A stretch of 32,500 bases of DNA from Symbiodinium natans. Its lineage: Eukaryota; Sar; Dinophyceae; Suessiales; Symbiodiniaceae. A program made the translations under genes and the position numbers. Below the pieces are notes generated by a model. The model saw only the letters and a list, made by a program, of their open reading frames with translations. It made no database searches and was not told the origin of the DNA. The stretch is taken from assembly GCA_905221605.1 (NCBI GenBank), contig CAJNDS010002079.1:1665001-1697500 (forward strand), read 5' to 3'. Shown here piece by piece: positions 1-8,545 of the stretch. Numbering within the stretch: the first letter of the stretch is position 1; each line of letters begins with the position of its first letter.

Positions 1-60
1 GTTTTTTTTTTTTTTTTCTTCTCTCCCTCTTTTGCAGCGATGCAGTTGCCGCAAGCACTC
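1..60 (+). other. Possible exon edge after a polypyrimidine tract
   Basis: A long T/C tract (about 2-35) ends in TTTTGCAG, which looks like a good 3' splice acceptor. What follows is open in more than one frame, for example the frame beginning MQLPQALNETLLAMAAS. The exon cannot be confirmed because the window starts here and no donor is clear before the telomeric repeats near 118. Confidence 0.25.
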
Positions 61-117
61 AATGAGACGCTCTTGGCCATGGCTGCAAGCTCTCAACCGC
101 AAAGCCCAGAACCCTGC

Positions 118-200
118 AAACCCAAACCCTAAACTCTAAACCCTAAACCCTAAACCCTAAACCTCTTCAACCCTACAAGCCCTAAAACCCTAAATTCTAA
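118..200. repeat. Degenerate CCCTAAA telomere-like repeats
   Basis: About nine imperfect CCCTAAA units (CCCTAAA, TCTAAAC, CCTACAAGC variants). From here to 588 no gene could be supported; the stretch holds scattered repeat units and non-repetitive sequence. Confidence 0.8.
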
Positions 201-588
201 AGGGATGCCACTTTGTTGATCCCGGGGTCGATGAGGTACGCTGCTTCCCATGGCTACTTGGAATAGGGACCCTGACGCAAGGCTTCCAAGGCTTTAGGGT
301 TTAGGCTAAGTTTAGGCTATATAGGGTTCAGGGCTTTGGGCAGAAGATCCCCCACACATGATATGATAGGTTCCGCAAAAAAGCGTTCCTCCTTCGATTC
401 TCTTCCATTTTGGGGTACCCAATACTGGGTTTCGGAGTACTATACTTGAATCCTTTTTTTGGTTCTGGGTTCCTATTGTGGCTACTTCTACCCAAAAAGT
501 CTTTACTTTTTTTCCAGGGTCTACTCCAAAGTAGGGAACAAGGGATCGGTCCTATGCCCTAACGCAAGCCCCAAGCTTGCTTGTAGAG

Positions 589-621
589 GAGCAGAAGCAG
601 AAGCATGCGGCTGCTCTTCAG
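589..621 (+). CDS. Hendecad micro-exon 1 (EQKQKHAAALQ)
   Basis: This is a 33-nt, phase-0 segment preceded by GTAGAG and followed by a GC donor (GCACC). It encodes one 11-residue Glu/Gln/Lys/Ala-rich unit with His at position 6. It is the first of 26 similar segments on this strand. They are proposed to be exons of one or more genes for a long hendecad (11-residue) helical or coiled-coil protein. What is seen is length 33, 39 or 45, constant phase, flanking AG and G(C/T), and the shared pattern xxExxHAxAxx. That they are spliced together is inference. The other segments are described only by their differences. Confidence 0.55.
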
Positions 622-661
622 GCACCATCTGCTTGGGGTTTAGGGTTTCAGGGGATTGGGG

Positions 662-836
662 ACCCCTAAACCCTAAACCCTAAACCCTAAACCCTAAACC
701 CTAAGCCCTAAACCCTAAACCCTAAACCCTAAACCCTAAACCCTAAACCCTAAACCCTAAACCCTAAACCCTAAACCCTAAACCCTAAACCCTAAACCCT
801 AAACCCTAAACCCTAAACCCTAAACCCTAACTAAAC
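662..836. repeat. Interstitial telomeric array (CCCTAAA)n
   Basis: Nearly perfect CCCTAAA units, about 24 in a row with one CCCTAAG variant. It ends in ACTAAACC and is followed at once by an inverted TTAGGGTTT. It lies between micro-exons 1 and 2 and would therefore be intronic. No gene is seen from 837 to 1958. Confidence 0.97.
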
Positions 837-1124
837 CTTAGGGTTTGCGGTTGAGGGCTTTAGGTTGTAGAATCCCAAGCCCTTGGTTCAGTGTTTGGGG
901 CTCCGGGCTTTCGGGTTTTCAGGCTGAATGGCAGGTCCTAAGCCCCTAACAATTAGGCTGCTAGTACCTATTCCTGTTCTTAGGATTGAGGTTCCCTTGT
1001 AAGCCCCTTTAGACCAAGGACAAGGTACCCGTTTTAAGCCTCGGTGTAGATTGGGCCCCTGGAAGTAGGGGGTCCAGGGTAAAGCATATAGTGACCATGC
1101 TACTCGGGCTCCGGTTCGTTAAAG

Positions 1125-1215
1125 GGTTTAGGGCTTAGGGTTGAGGGTTCAGGGTTTAGGGTTTAGTTAAGGTCTACCAGGACCCAGAGTAGGCTACTCC
1201 TGGGCTAGAAAAGAC
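1125..1215. repeat. TTTAGGG units beside a short inverted repeat (CCCAGAGTAG/CTACTCCTGGG)
   Basis: A short TTTAGGG run (about 1125-1166) is followed by CCCAGAGTAG, GC and a TACTCCTGGG arm. These arms resemble the terminal inverted repeats of the elements at 14532-14619 and 16407-16511 joined together, so this may be an internally deleted copy. Confidence 0.4.
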
Positions 1216-1371
1216 CAACCCGAAAACCCTAACACCCTATAACCCCATAGCTTACGAAACCCAAGCCCCAGAACCTAGAACCCTAAAACCCAAAGCCCAC
1301 AAGCTTCCTGAGATCTTATACTAACTCCCACCTTGACTGCAGTCTCCTGATGGTTGTTTGTGTGTGTGGGT

Positions 1372-1600
1372 TCAGGGTTTAAGGGCTTAAGGGTGTAAGG
1401 GTTTAAGGGTTTAAGGGTTCAAGGGTTTAAGGGTTTAAGGGTTCAAGGGTTCAAGGGTTTAAGGGCTTAGGGGTTTAAGGGTTTAAGGGTTTCAGCGTTT
1501 AAGGGAGGGTTCAAGGGTTCAAGGGTTCGAGGGTTTAAGGGTTTAGGGGTTTAAGGGTTTAAGGGTTTCAGGGTTTAAGGGTTTTGGGTTTGGGGTTTAG
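1372..1600. repeat. Variant telomere-like array (TTTAAGGG / TTCAAGGG)
   Basis: About 25 tandem 8-mers of GTTTAAGG type with TTCAAGGG, CTTAAGGG and TTTAGGGG variants, merging into TTTAGGG units at about 1570-1610. The extra A separates it from the 7-mer arrays. Confidence 0.9.
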
Positions 1601-1805
1601 CGTTTAGGGTAGGGGAGCATGAAGTATGGGTTAGACAACAGTTAACGGATGGTATAGAACTACCCCACGTCCCTGCCACCCCGAAACAAGTCCCCCAAAA
1701 TTCCCCGACAGAAGCCTTCTTGGTGCCTTCTTTCGGGTTGGGCATCGCTGAGGTGGGTGGAAAATTCGGCGCCTGGCCCTCCCTACGGCCTAAACCCTTA
1801 TAAGC

Positions 1806-1932
1806 TCTAAACCTCTTAGCCCTAAACCCTAAACCCTAAACCCTAAACCTTAAACCCTAAACCCTAAACCCTAAACCCTAAACCCTAAACCCTAAACCCT
1901 AAACCTCCCTAAACCCTAAACCCCAAAACCCT
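1806..1932. repeat. Interstitial telomeric array (CCCTAAA)n
   Basis: About 15 CCCTAAA units with a few variants (CCTTAAA, CCTCCCTAAA, CCCCAAAA). It stops about 25 nt before micro-exon 2. Confidence 0.95.
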
Positions 1933-1958
1933 TTTACGGAACCCAGCACCTGGTGCAG

Positions 1959-1991
1959 GCAAAGGACGCCGAGCACGCCGCAGCAACGGAG
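1959..1991 (+). CDS. Hendecad micro-exon 2 (AKDAEHAAATE)
   Basis: 33 nt, phase 0, acceptor GGTGCAG, donor GC. It has His at position 6 and the HAAA core. Confidence 0.55.
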
Positions 1992-2026
1992 GCTGGTCGG
2001 AGAAGTTCAGGTTTTTGGGGTCGAGG

Positions 2027-2190
2027 GTAGGGTTTAGGGTTTAGTGTTTAGGGTTTAGGGTTTAGGGTTTAGGGTTTAGGGTTAGGAGGTTTAGGGTTAG
2101 GAGGTTTAGGGTTAGGAGGTTTAGGGTTTAGGGCTTAAGGTTTAGGGTTTAAGGTTTAGGGTTTAGGGCTTGTAAGGTTTAGGAATTACA
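2027..2190. repeat. TTTAGGG array with GGTTAGGA variants
   Basis: About 15 TTTAGGG units, then a short run of a variant containing GTTAGGAGGTTTAGG (three copies near 2082-2126), then degenerate units up to about 2200. Confidence 0.93.
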
Positions 2191-2276
2191 GGGTTTAGTG
2201 ATCACATCACTCCAGCTGGTCCAGAAGGACAATCTTCGGCACTGTGAACGACAGGCAGCCGGATCAACTGGCTGCC

Positions 2277-2365
2277 CTAAACCTTATAAACCCTAAACCC
2301 TAAACTCTAAACCCTAAACCCTAAACCCTAAACCCTAACCCCCCCCCCCCCCCCCCCCCCCCCCC
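2277..2365. repeat. CCCTAAA array ending in a C27 homopolymer
   Basis: About eight CCCTAAA units run directly into an uninterrupted run of 27 C (2339-2365). On the other strand this is a long G tract able to form G-quadruplex structures. Confidence 0.95.
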
Positions 2366-2535
2366 AAGGCGAAACAAGTCCGAGCTACTGGGCTGGCACC
2401 ATAACGTTTTTGTCGGGTCGGCTGCGGCTACCACCCCAGACGCCACCCTAAACCTTAAACCCTAAGCCCTGGAGACCGAAATTCGAAAAGCTACCCACAG
2501 AGCGCAACCTTCTTAACGAGAGGAATCTCTTCCTA

Positions 2536-2590
2536 GACCCTAAACCCTAAACCCTAAACCCTAAACCCTAAACCCTAAGCCCTAAACCTT
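2536..2590. repeat. Short CCCTAAA array
   Basis: Seven CCCTAAA units and a CCCTAAG variant, just upstream of micro-exon 3. Confidence 0.9.
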
Positions 2591-2602
2591 CTCGACAGAA
2601 AG

Positions 2603-2647
2603 GCCATTCGGATTCAATCCCAAGCTGCGGCTGCGGTTGCCTTAGAG
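2603..2647 (+). CDS. Micro-exon 3, 15-residue class (AIRIQSQAAAAVALE)
   Basis: 45 nt, phase 0, acceptor CAGAAAG, donor GC. It belongs to the longer class: 15 residues beginning A(L/M/I) and ending ALE or ALK, also seen at 16083, 23318, 28743 and 32199. The middle is more diverged than in the others. Confidence 0.45.
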
Positions 2648-2679
2648 GCTCGGCTGTTGGGGTGTTAATTGGCTTCGGG

Positions 2680-2885
2680 CTTAGGCTTTAAGCTTTAGGC
2701 TTTAGGCTTTAGGCTTTAGGCTTTAGGCTTTAGGCTTTAGGCTTTAGGCTTTAGGCTTTAGGCTTGAAGCCTTAGGCCTTAGGCTTTAGGCTTTAATTGG
2801 GCTTCAGGCTTCAGGCTTCAGGCTTCAGGCTTCAGGCTTCAGGCTTCAGGCTTCAGGCTTTAGGGTTTAGGGTTTAGGGTTTGGG
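2680..2885. repeat. Variant arrays TTTAGGC then TTCAGGC then TTTAGGG
   Basis: About 13 TTTAGGC units (2686-2790), then about nine TTCAGGC units (2800-2860), then three or four TTTAGGG units. The G-to-C change in the last position is homogenised across each block, so each block spread by local amplification. No gene was seen from 2886 to 3200. Confidence 0.93.
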
Positions 2886-3202
2886 TTTGAGAGTTAAAAG
2901 CAGGCATTCAAAAGTTCGTGTTTAGAGGTTTGCTAGGGCAGGGCTGACTAAACCCGTAAGTCCGCCAAGCTTTTGAACCTCGCCTACCAAGCCTTCGCTT
3001 GAATCTCATCTTTACCATCATACCCGTACACTCTCTAAATCTACAAGCTCTGATTCTTTGTCAAGCAAACCCTAAACCCTTAAGCCCCTATTTACCCTAA
3101 ACCTTGAAGTTAAACCGTTTAACCCTTGTTGGAGACCCCAAACCCTCAACTTCAGCCTCACAAACCACTAATGGGGTTACATCCTACATCCCGCTTATAT
3201 GC

Positions 3203-3276
3203 CGCTTAAGTACCCTAATAGCATTATGATTGGGTTATGAGTACAGTTACAACCCACTTAAGCCCTTAAGTACCAG
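3203..3276. mobile_element. Short repeat of the TTAAGTACC family, copy 1
   Basis: It starts CTTAAGTACCCTA, has a core with GATTGGGTT and AGTACAGTTACAAC, and ends CTTAAGTACC. The same order of motifs is found at 3706-3775 and 31232-31349. It abuts the coding block at 3277, and its last bases are CAG, so it may supply a splice acceptor. Confidence 0.5.
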
Positions 3277-3627
3277 CGCCGAGCAGGCACGCGAGGCAAG
3301 TGGGGATGACAGCTCCGGCAGTTCCCTCTTCGACGAGGTTTCCTCCAGCGCAGGAAGCTCCATCTTCAGCATTCCACCAGCTCAATCGATGGCAATGAAC
3401 GAGTACAGTGGACCGCCACCGGGCCTCGAGCACATGGCCCCCTGACACGCCGCCACACGCACGCGGGAGGTCACTGGGCAATGGCTCCGCTGGCCATGCA
3501 TGCGAGGCAGAGGACGAGGCAGCATCAGCTCACGACTCTCGTGGTGGACAAGCTACGGTATCCAGGCGAAACGTCGCTGAACCTGGAGGACCGCGTCGCT
3601 GTGCCCCATTGTGCGGCTTGCTTGTAA
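3277..3627 (+). pseudogene. Coding block with a frame change, product unknown
   Basis: Two adjacent stretches look coding but lie in different frames. The first (to a TGA at 3443) encodes a Ser-rich segment ending PPPGLEHMAP; PPGLE-type motifs are common in dinoflagellate proteins (my recollection). The second, one frame over, is open from before 3440 to TAA at 3625. It includes LTTLVVDKLRYPGETSLN and ends VAVPHCAACL. A single frameshift near 3440-3480, or a small unrecognised intron, would join them. The block lies between two copies of one short repeat (3203-3276 and 3706-3775). No family was recognised. Some start codons in the first frame lie inside the repeat and are probably not real. 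Confidence 0.45.
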
Positions 3628-3705
3628 TTAGCTTCCACTTTGAAAACTCGAGTTTGTTTCTAGGTTCGTGCTGCCCTCAGACGTAGGAGTTGGCTAGACC
3701 AGAGA

Positions 3706-3775
3706 GCTTAAGTACCCTACTAAGGTTACAATTGGGCTTAATAAGTACAGTTACAATTGAGCTACGAAGTACCAT
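3706..3775. mobile_element. Short repeat of the TTAAGTACC family, copy 2
   Basis: CTTAAGTACCCTACTAAGG, then ACAATTGGGCTT, AGTACAGTTACAATT and GAAGTACCATGAACCTC. The right end matches the copy at 31232-31349 (AAGTACCATCAACCTC). Confidence 0.5.
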
Positions 3776-3821
3776 GAACCTCCAAGTACACGCCCTGCAA
3801 GCCACTCGTTGCGGATTGCAG

Positions 3822-3854
3822 GCGCAGACAGCAGCTCACGCCACCGCCCAGAAG
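3822..3854 (+). CDS. Hendecad micro-exon 4 (AQTAAHATAQK)
   Basis: 33 nt, phase 0, acceptor GATTGCAG, donor GC. His is at position 6. Confidence 0.55.
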
Positions 3855-3865
3855 GCTTGCCTACT

Positions 3866-4043
3866 GGGTTTGGGGTTTGGGGTTTAGGGTTTAGGGTTTC
3901 GGGTTTCGGATTTAGGGCTGTGAAAAGGGTTTAGGGTTTAGGGTTTAGGGTTCCCTAAACCCTAAACCCTAAACCCTAAACCCTAAACCCTAAACCCTAA
4001 ACCCTAAACCCTAAACCCTAAACCCTAAACCCTAAACCCTAAA
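3866..4043. repeat. Head-to-head telomeric array: (TTTAGGG)n then (CCCTAAA)n
   Basis: TTTAGGG units (3866-3952, interrupted) meet about 13 perfect CCCTAAA units at a sharp junction near 3952/3953 (GGGTTCCCTAAACCC). This orientation, G-strand repeat then C-strand repeat, is what an end-to-end telomere fusion would leave. It could equally form a large hairpin. Confidence 0.95.
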
Positions 4044-4374
4044 GTTTAGTGTGCGCCGATGGTCTCGCGCCCAGCGAGTGTTCATCTTCATAGGGTTGTC
4101 ATAGCTCTACAGGCTGTTATATGCATTCCATTGCCACATTCCCACATTCCCCTCAATCACCTCCCTCAATCACCTACTAATTGCTTAAGAACCCCCAAAA
4201 AAAGTGCAACACTTCTTCTTCCTTATCAGGGCAAAACAGCGGGGTTTTTTGGTTGGGTTCTTGAGCAAACGGCAGTCACACCTTATCCCTCTAGACCCTA
4301 AGTCTCAACCCTAAACCCTAAACCCTAAACCCTGTTTCAATATTTGGCCTGCACATCACCACTGTGACGAGAAG

Positions 4375-4407
4375 GCGAAGGAGGAGGAGCATGCGCAAGT
4401 CGTCGAG
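4375..4407 (+). CDS. Hendecad micro-exon 5 (AKEEEHAQVVE)
   Basis: 33 nt, phase 0, acceptor GAGAAG, donor GC. His is at position 6. Confidence 0.55.
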
Positions 4408-4462
4408 GCTGGCCGGAGCTGCCATTCGTTTACGGTCTAAGGTTTCGGCTTCGGGTTTAAGG

Positions 4463-4535
4463 TGTGGGGTTTTGGGTTTAGGGTTTAGGGTTTAGGGTTT
4501 AGGGTTTAGGGTTTAGGGTTTAGGGTTTAGGGTTT
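4463..4535. repeat. TTTAGGG array
   Basis: About ten TTTAGGG units. A second array of about eight units lies at 4643-4696; between them is a G-rich stretch with repeated GAGGCTGGGGAGG. No gene is seen from 4408 to 5397. Confidence 0.95.
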
Positions 4536-4800
4536 TGTTGTTGAATGCCTTTCTTTCCAAGGCAAGTGACAGGGGAGAGGGGAGGCTGGGGAGGGTGGAG
4601 GCTGGGGAGGCCCTTGCTTTCCTCTTCTCCTTTGTAAAATATTAGGGTTTAGGGTTTAGGGTTTAGGGTTTAGGGTTTAGGGTTTAGGGTTTAGGGGACC
4701 TTTCGGAGGGCACTACCCCCCCTACCTTTAGATCCCCCATTCCATCCGCGTGTTCCCGAGCAACCCAACAAGCTTAAGCTCAGGACAGCATACTTTAGGG

Positions 4801-4913
4801 CATAGCTTGGGATGTTCCTCTTATACTAACAGTCCTGAATAGCGATCATTTGTACCCCCTATTATAATCCCTACAAAGGACTGTTAGTATAAGGGGGAAC
4901 GTCCCAGGGTATA
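4801..4913. mobile_element. MITE-like inverted-repeat element
   Basis: The left arm (4808-4836) and right arm (4877-4906) are near-perfect reverse complements (TTATACTAACAGTCCT / AGGACTGTTAGTATAA). Weaker pairing extends to about 4801 and 4913. The loop is about 40 bp. No coding capacity; mobility is inferred from structure and from similar short hairpins in this window. Confidence 0.7.
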
Positions 4914-5221
4914 GGGATTAGCATCTATCTAGAGCAACCCATATACCTTGAAGAAAGGAATCGTACCTCAATTGTCGGTACCTGTCCCGATGTTGAGGTT
5001 GTAGCCTATCCTCTGAACTCCAAACCTGCCGGTTTAGGGTCGGTTGGGGTTGCAGGGGCTTGGAAAAGGTTTGGGGTTTAGGGGTTTGGGGGGTGTTTAT
5101 AGGGCTTAGGGGTTTAAGCCCTAAACCCTAAACCCTACACCCGAAGTCCTTTGGGGATTTTCGGTCTTCAGGCGTTTTGGGGTTTAGGGGTTCGTACCGT
5201 GGGCTCGGCTCAGGCCCTTTA

Positions 5222-5303
5222 GCGTTTAGGGCCTTTGGGGTTTAGGGTTTAGGGTTTCGGGTTTAGTTTTTTTTTTTTTTTTTTGGGGGGGGGGGGGGGG
5301 GGG
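5222..5303. repeat. TTTAGGG units followed by T18-G19 homopolymers
   Basis: A few TTTAGGG units lead into 18 T (5267-5284) and 19 G (5285-5303). The uninterrupted G run could form quadruplexes and is a likely place for sequencing error. Confidence 0.93.
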
Positions 5304-5397
5304 TTCTAGGGTAGCAGGGTCCAGGGTTTGGGGTTTTAAGGTTCAGGGTTTTGGCTTCGCGGGTTTCGGGGGTTTAGGGTTTGAGGTCAGGGCTTAG

Positions 5398-5530
5398 GGT
5401 CGTCGACACCAAGATACGGATGCCCTCCACGATACCTGACCAGGTTCGGGTTCCCCTCAGCCTGAAACGTCTAAGCGCTGAGCAGAAAGCCCGAAAGATC
5501 TCTCGAATTTCCGATGAAAGCCTCTATACG
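5398..5530 (+). CDS. Candidate penultimate exon of a ubiquitin-specific protease
   Basis: The frame after acceptor TTAG is open for 44 codons and looks coding: VVDTKIRMPSTIPDQVRVPL, then SLKRLSAEQKARKISRISDE, then SLYT. A GC donor would start at 5531, leaving phase 0. The next exon, with the protease His box, starts in phase 0 at 6477, so the two can be joined. In this family a segment with V-x-x-P-L hydrophobic pattern usually precedes the His box, which fits loosely. The link is inference; the exon could belong to another gene. Confidence 0.4.
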
Positions 5531-5635
5531 GCCCTAAACCCTGAACCCTGAACCCTAAAGCCCTAGGACCCTCGCAGTCCCCTCAACCCGAAGCCCTAAA
5601 CAGAAAGCCCTTAGACCCTTAAAACCTCAACCCTA

Positions 5636-5715
5636 GAGCCCTAAACCCTAAACCACCCCAAGCCTCACACCCGGCCCTAAACCCTAAACCCTAAACCCCA
5701 AACCCTCAAACCCCC
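5636..5715. repeat. CCCTAAA array, degenerate
   Basis: CCCTAAA and CCCCAAA units, ending in an A-rich stretch before micro-exon 6. A TTTAGGG array follows that exon at 5785-5850, with scattered GGTTTAGGG and GGGTTTATGG units to about 6060. Confidence 0.85.
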
Positions 5716-5745
5716 AAAAAAAAGTCCCGTAAGGCCTTGCGGGAG

Positions 5746-5778
5746 GAGAATCAGAAGGCAACCGCTGCAGCGATGCAG
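5746..5778 (+). CDS. Hendecad micro-exon 6 (ENQKATAAAMQ)
   Basis: 33 nt, phase 0, acceptor GCGGGAG, donor GC. Position 6 is Thr rather than His. It starts with Glu, as about half of the units do. Confidence 0.5.
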
Positions 5779-6210
5779 GCGCTGGGTTTAGGGTTTGCGG
5801 TTTAGGGTTTAGGCGTTTAGGGTTTAGGGTTTAGGGTTTAGGGTTTAACTATAGGGTTGATGCGGTTTAGGGCTATGAAGAGGCCCTTTCGAGTTTCGTA
5901 GAGGTTCGGGTGTAGGGTTTAGGGTTGAATTGTAGGGTTTTTGGTTTATGGAGTTTAAGGTTTATGGGGTTTAGGGCTATGAAGGGGCCCTTAAAGTTTC
6001 TTAGAGGTTCGGGTGTAGGGTTTAGGGCTCAGGGTTTAATTGGAGTTTAGGGCTCAGATTCATGGATGGTTTCGGGAGTGGCGTGCTGAAGGGTTTGTAG
6101 GACATCGGGTTGAGGGTTTAGGTTTAGGGTTGCGTAAGGGCTCAGGGTTTAGCACTGAGATAAAAGGGCAGCCAGTGCAAGGGTGGCGTGTCATGGCTGG
6201 ATGTGGCTTT

Positions 6211-6264
6211 TTTATAATTATGATTATTATTGTTATTATTCTTATTATTATTATTGTGATTAGA
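6211..6264. repeat. ATT-trinucleotide microsatellite
   Basis: An imperfect TTA/ATT run, unusually AT-rich for this window. The open frame across it (Ile-rich) is a low-complexity artefact. Confidence 0.85.
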
Positions 6265-6476
6265 TTTTCGTTTTGGGTGGTTTAGTGCTTGTACAGGTTT
6301 GAGGGGTTGAGATCTGAAGGGTTCGAGCTTAGGGTTCAGGGGCTCAGGTGCTTGGGTTCGTGTTCAGGGCTCCGGGTGAAGGGTTTAGGATAAAGGCCCT
6401 TTAACTAGCAGCGTCCACGAGAGTCGCCCAGCTTAGGCCACGACAGGCTTGAAAGCCCGGGAACTTAAAGTTACAG

Positions 6477-6764
6477 ACCAGTGCTCCGCACCGAGGTGCA
6501 AAGCAAGAAATAGAAAGAAAGCTCGCAGATGCGCAGGGCGTTCAAATGAGCCAAGCCTCTTTTCAAATTTTGGGCATGGTGGTTCATTCTGGAAGTTCGT
6601 TACAAAGCGGGCACTACAGAGCCTTCTTGTTGCATCCTGCGAATAGAAAGTGGCATATCACTGACGATGGGGTTCGGGCGCGACTCGCCAAACCCAATGA
6701 GCTTTCTGAAGTTGCCCATAATGCTCACTTACTGTGGCTGAGACGCCTTTCTACAGAAAGCTGA
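6477..6764 (+). CDS. C-terminal exon of a probable ubiquitin-specific protease (USP, peptidase C19)
   Basis: USPs are cysteine proteases that remove ubiquitin from proteins. This 95-codon exon reads in phase 0 after acceptor TTACAG and ends at TGA. It carries what looks like the family's C-terminal His box: GMVVHSGSSLQSGHYRAFL, a spacer, then KWHITDDGV and a closing hydrophobic LLWLRRL. Catalytic His would be that of SGHY; the Asp pair after W-H-I-T sits where the family's D-D motif lies. The Cys box and finger region are not in the window as far as I can see, so this is only the 3' end of a gene or a fragment. A second frame also opens here, but shows no motif. Confidence 0.65.
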   Translation, partial: TSAPHRGAKQEIERKLADAQGVQMSQASFQILGMVVHSGSSLQSGHYRAFLLHPANRKWHITDDGVRARLAKPNELSEVAHNAHLLWLRRLSTES

Positions 6765-6890
6765 TTGAGTGGGGTAGCACAGACTGTAGTGACGCCGGGT
6801 AGTTCACTTTAGTTTGTGCATAGCTGTCTGTCATTAGCTTGTGCAGAGTTTTCTATGTGGATAAAGGCCCTACAGGAGAATCCATTTATA

Positions 6891-7008
6891 GGCTTCTTAA
6901 GGGGGGGGGTTCAAGGGGAAGTAGGTATGTAGGGACCCTCAGGGAAGCTTAGGGAGCCTTAGGGAGTAGTAGGAAGTCCCCCCTTGAACCCCCCTCCCTG
7001 AAGAAGCC
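6891..7008. mobile_element. MITE-like inverted-repeat element
   Basis: The arms begin GGCTTCTTAAGGG (6891) and end AAGAAGCC (7008), with internal GGGGTTCAAGGGG pairing with CCCCTTGAACCCC. A short AGGGAGCCTTAGGGA region forms the loop. No coding capacity. The stretch 6765-7222 holds no gene that I can support. Confidence 0.7.
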
Positions 7009-7222
7009 TTTCAGTGTAGTTTCAGAGCGCCTGGGGTTTAGGGTTGGGGCTTCGTTGTTCCGAGCTCAGGCTCGGAATCACGTGTGGGAGCTTAGGCTTC
7101 AGATGCGAGAAGATTCACCCTGAACCCTAAACCCCAAACCCCAAACCCTAAACCCCAAAAAAAAAAGGTCTTTAGGGGATTTGTGGGCGCACTTCCCTGA
7201 GCGAGACCTGCTTTATTTGAAG

Positions 7223-7255
7223 GCTGAAGGGACAGCGCGCAGGAGCGAGCAAGAG
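7223..7255 (+). CDS. Possible hendecad micro-exon 7 (AEGTARRSEQE)
   Basis: It meets the length and splice rules (33 nt, phase 0, acceptor TTGAAG, donor GC), but has no His and a weaker match to the consensus. It may be a diverged unit or a chance match. Confidence 0.3.
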
Positions 7256-7491
7256 GCGGGAGGGTTTCGGAAAACCCCAAACCGTTTAGGGTTTAGGGTT
7301 TAGGGTTTCGGAAAACCCCAAACCTCAGACCGTTATAACCCTATAAACCTCGAGGCCGTAAACCTCCTACACTTCACACATCATGGTCGTGTTTGGAGGT
7401 CTCGGTGCGCAGTTTAGCTTGTACTGTCAGCTGTGAACCCATCACTTTCCTACACCTACTAGTTTTCATACAAAAACTCGAAACTTCCTAG

Positions 7492-7600
7492 CAAAACCCT
7501 GCATGGGATGATAAGTCTCGGAGGTACACCTTGGTCTGCGGCCCCAAAGTATCTGCTGTATGGCCGGCCCCAACGATCGTGATTTCGGACCTTTGCCTAT
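7492..7600 (+). CDS. Candidate exon, product unknown
   Basis: After acceptor CTTCCTAG one frame is open with a coding look: QNPAWDDKSRRYTLVCGPK, then VSAVWPAPTIVISDLCL. Possible GT donors lie at 7579 and 7601, so the end is uncertain. The opposite strand is also open here, but its peptide is low quality. No neighbouring exon with a matching phase was identified. Confidence 0.35.
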
Positions 7601-7802
7601 GTTGTGAGATCCTTCTTTCCCCTCCCCAGCCCAACCACCGCGCATATGGCCCAACTTAGCCCTTAAACTCCAACCCCTAAACCCTAAACCCTAAACCCTA
7701 ATCAGACTCTTTGCTTGCCTTATGCTGTCTAGGAGCTAGTTAGGGCGGGGCCAGATCGGAGCACATAATTCAAACGGAGCCGAGCTTGATTTCAGGATAA
7801 TT

Positions 7803-7886
7803 AACAGCAACCCTAAACCTGAAAACCCTAAACCCTAAACCCTAAACCCTAAACCCTAAACCCTAAACCCTAAACCCTAAACCCTG
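7803..7886. repeat. CCCTAAA array
   Basis: About ten CCCTAAA units. A shorter run is at 7676-7702. The region 7601-8545 holds no supported gene; it contains scattered telomeric units and a G-rich run (8332-8345). Confidence 0.95.
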
Positions 7887-8545
7887 CCACCAACTCTATA
7901 GTCTTCTTGCTATGAACCAGGGTATGTAAGGGTATACGTTTCAGGGTTCCAGTTTAGGGTTTACGGTGTAGGGTTTGGGGTTTAGGGCCCTCACTATCAG
8001 GGAGACCCCCAGGCTCAAAGCACAAGGCAACACTAAGCCACTAGGCAACAAGCCACTCCGCCACTGAGCATTGCAGTGGGTAGCCGCCACAGTCTAGGGG
8101 GCATCAGGAGAGATGCTTGTGGGTTTCAGAGGCGTGGGCCTGATGAGAGTAATGGGGATGGAGGGGTTCAGGTCTTGATGTCGTGGCGTTTTTTTTGTTT
8201 GTCCTGCCTTGTAGGGTCAGTGTTTAGGGTTTAGGGCCAGGGTTTAACTAGGGTTTGGCAGATCCGGTGGGTCTCCAGAATGTCTGGCCTTAGGGTCCAA
8301 GATTCTTTTGCTTTTGTTGTCTTGCGGGGCGGGGGGGGGGGGGGGACCTCTTCTGTGGGCTTGAAGCCCCAAACCCCCTCAGCCCTAGATCCTTTTGGGA
8401 GAGCATGGTCCAGTTTGACAATGCACAATTCGACGCCGACCCTAGACCCTAAACCCTAAACTGTCTTGCTGCCTGGTTCAAGGAGCAAGGAGCTTTTTAA
8501 TTTTGAAGCTGCCCAGAGACTCGGTCACGCGTCGGGTTTAGAGCC

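Noticed and set aside
1-1000. A chromosome end at the start of the window
   Set aside because: Repeats here are short, degenerate, in both orientations and embedded in unique sequence; the same is true along the whole window.
6040-6285. An 81-codon frame ending in an Ile-rich stretch
   Set aside because: The hydrophobic tail is the ATT microsatellite, and the rest overlaps degenerate TTTAGGG units.
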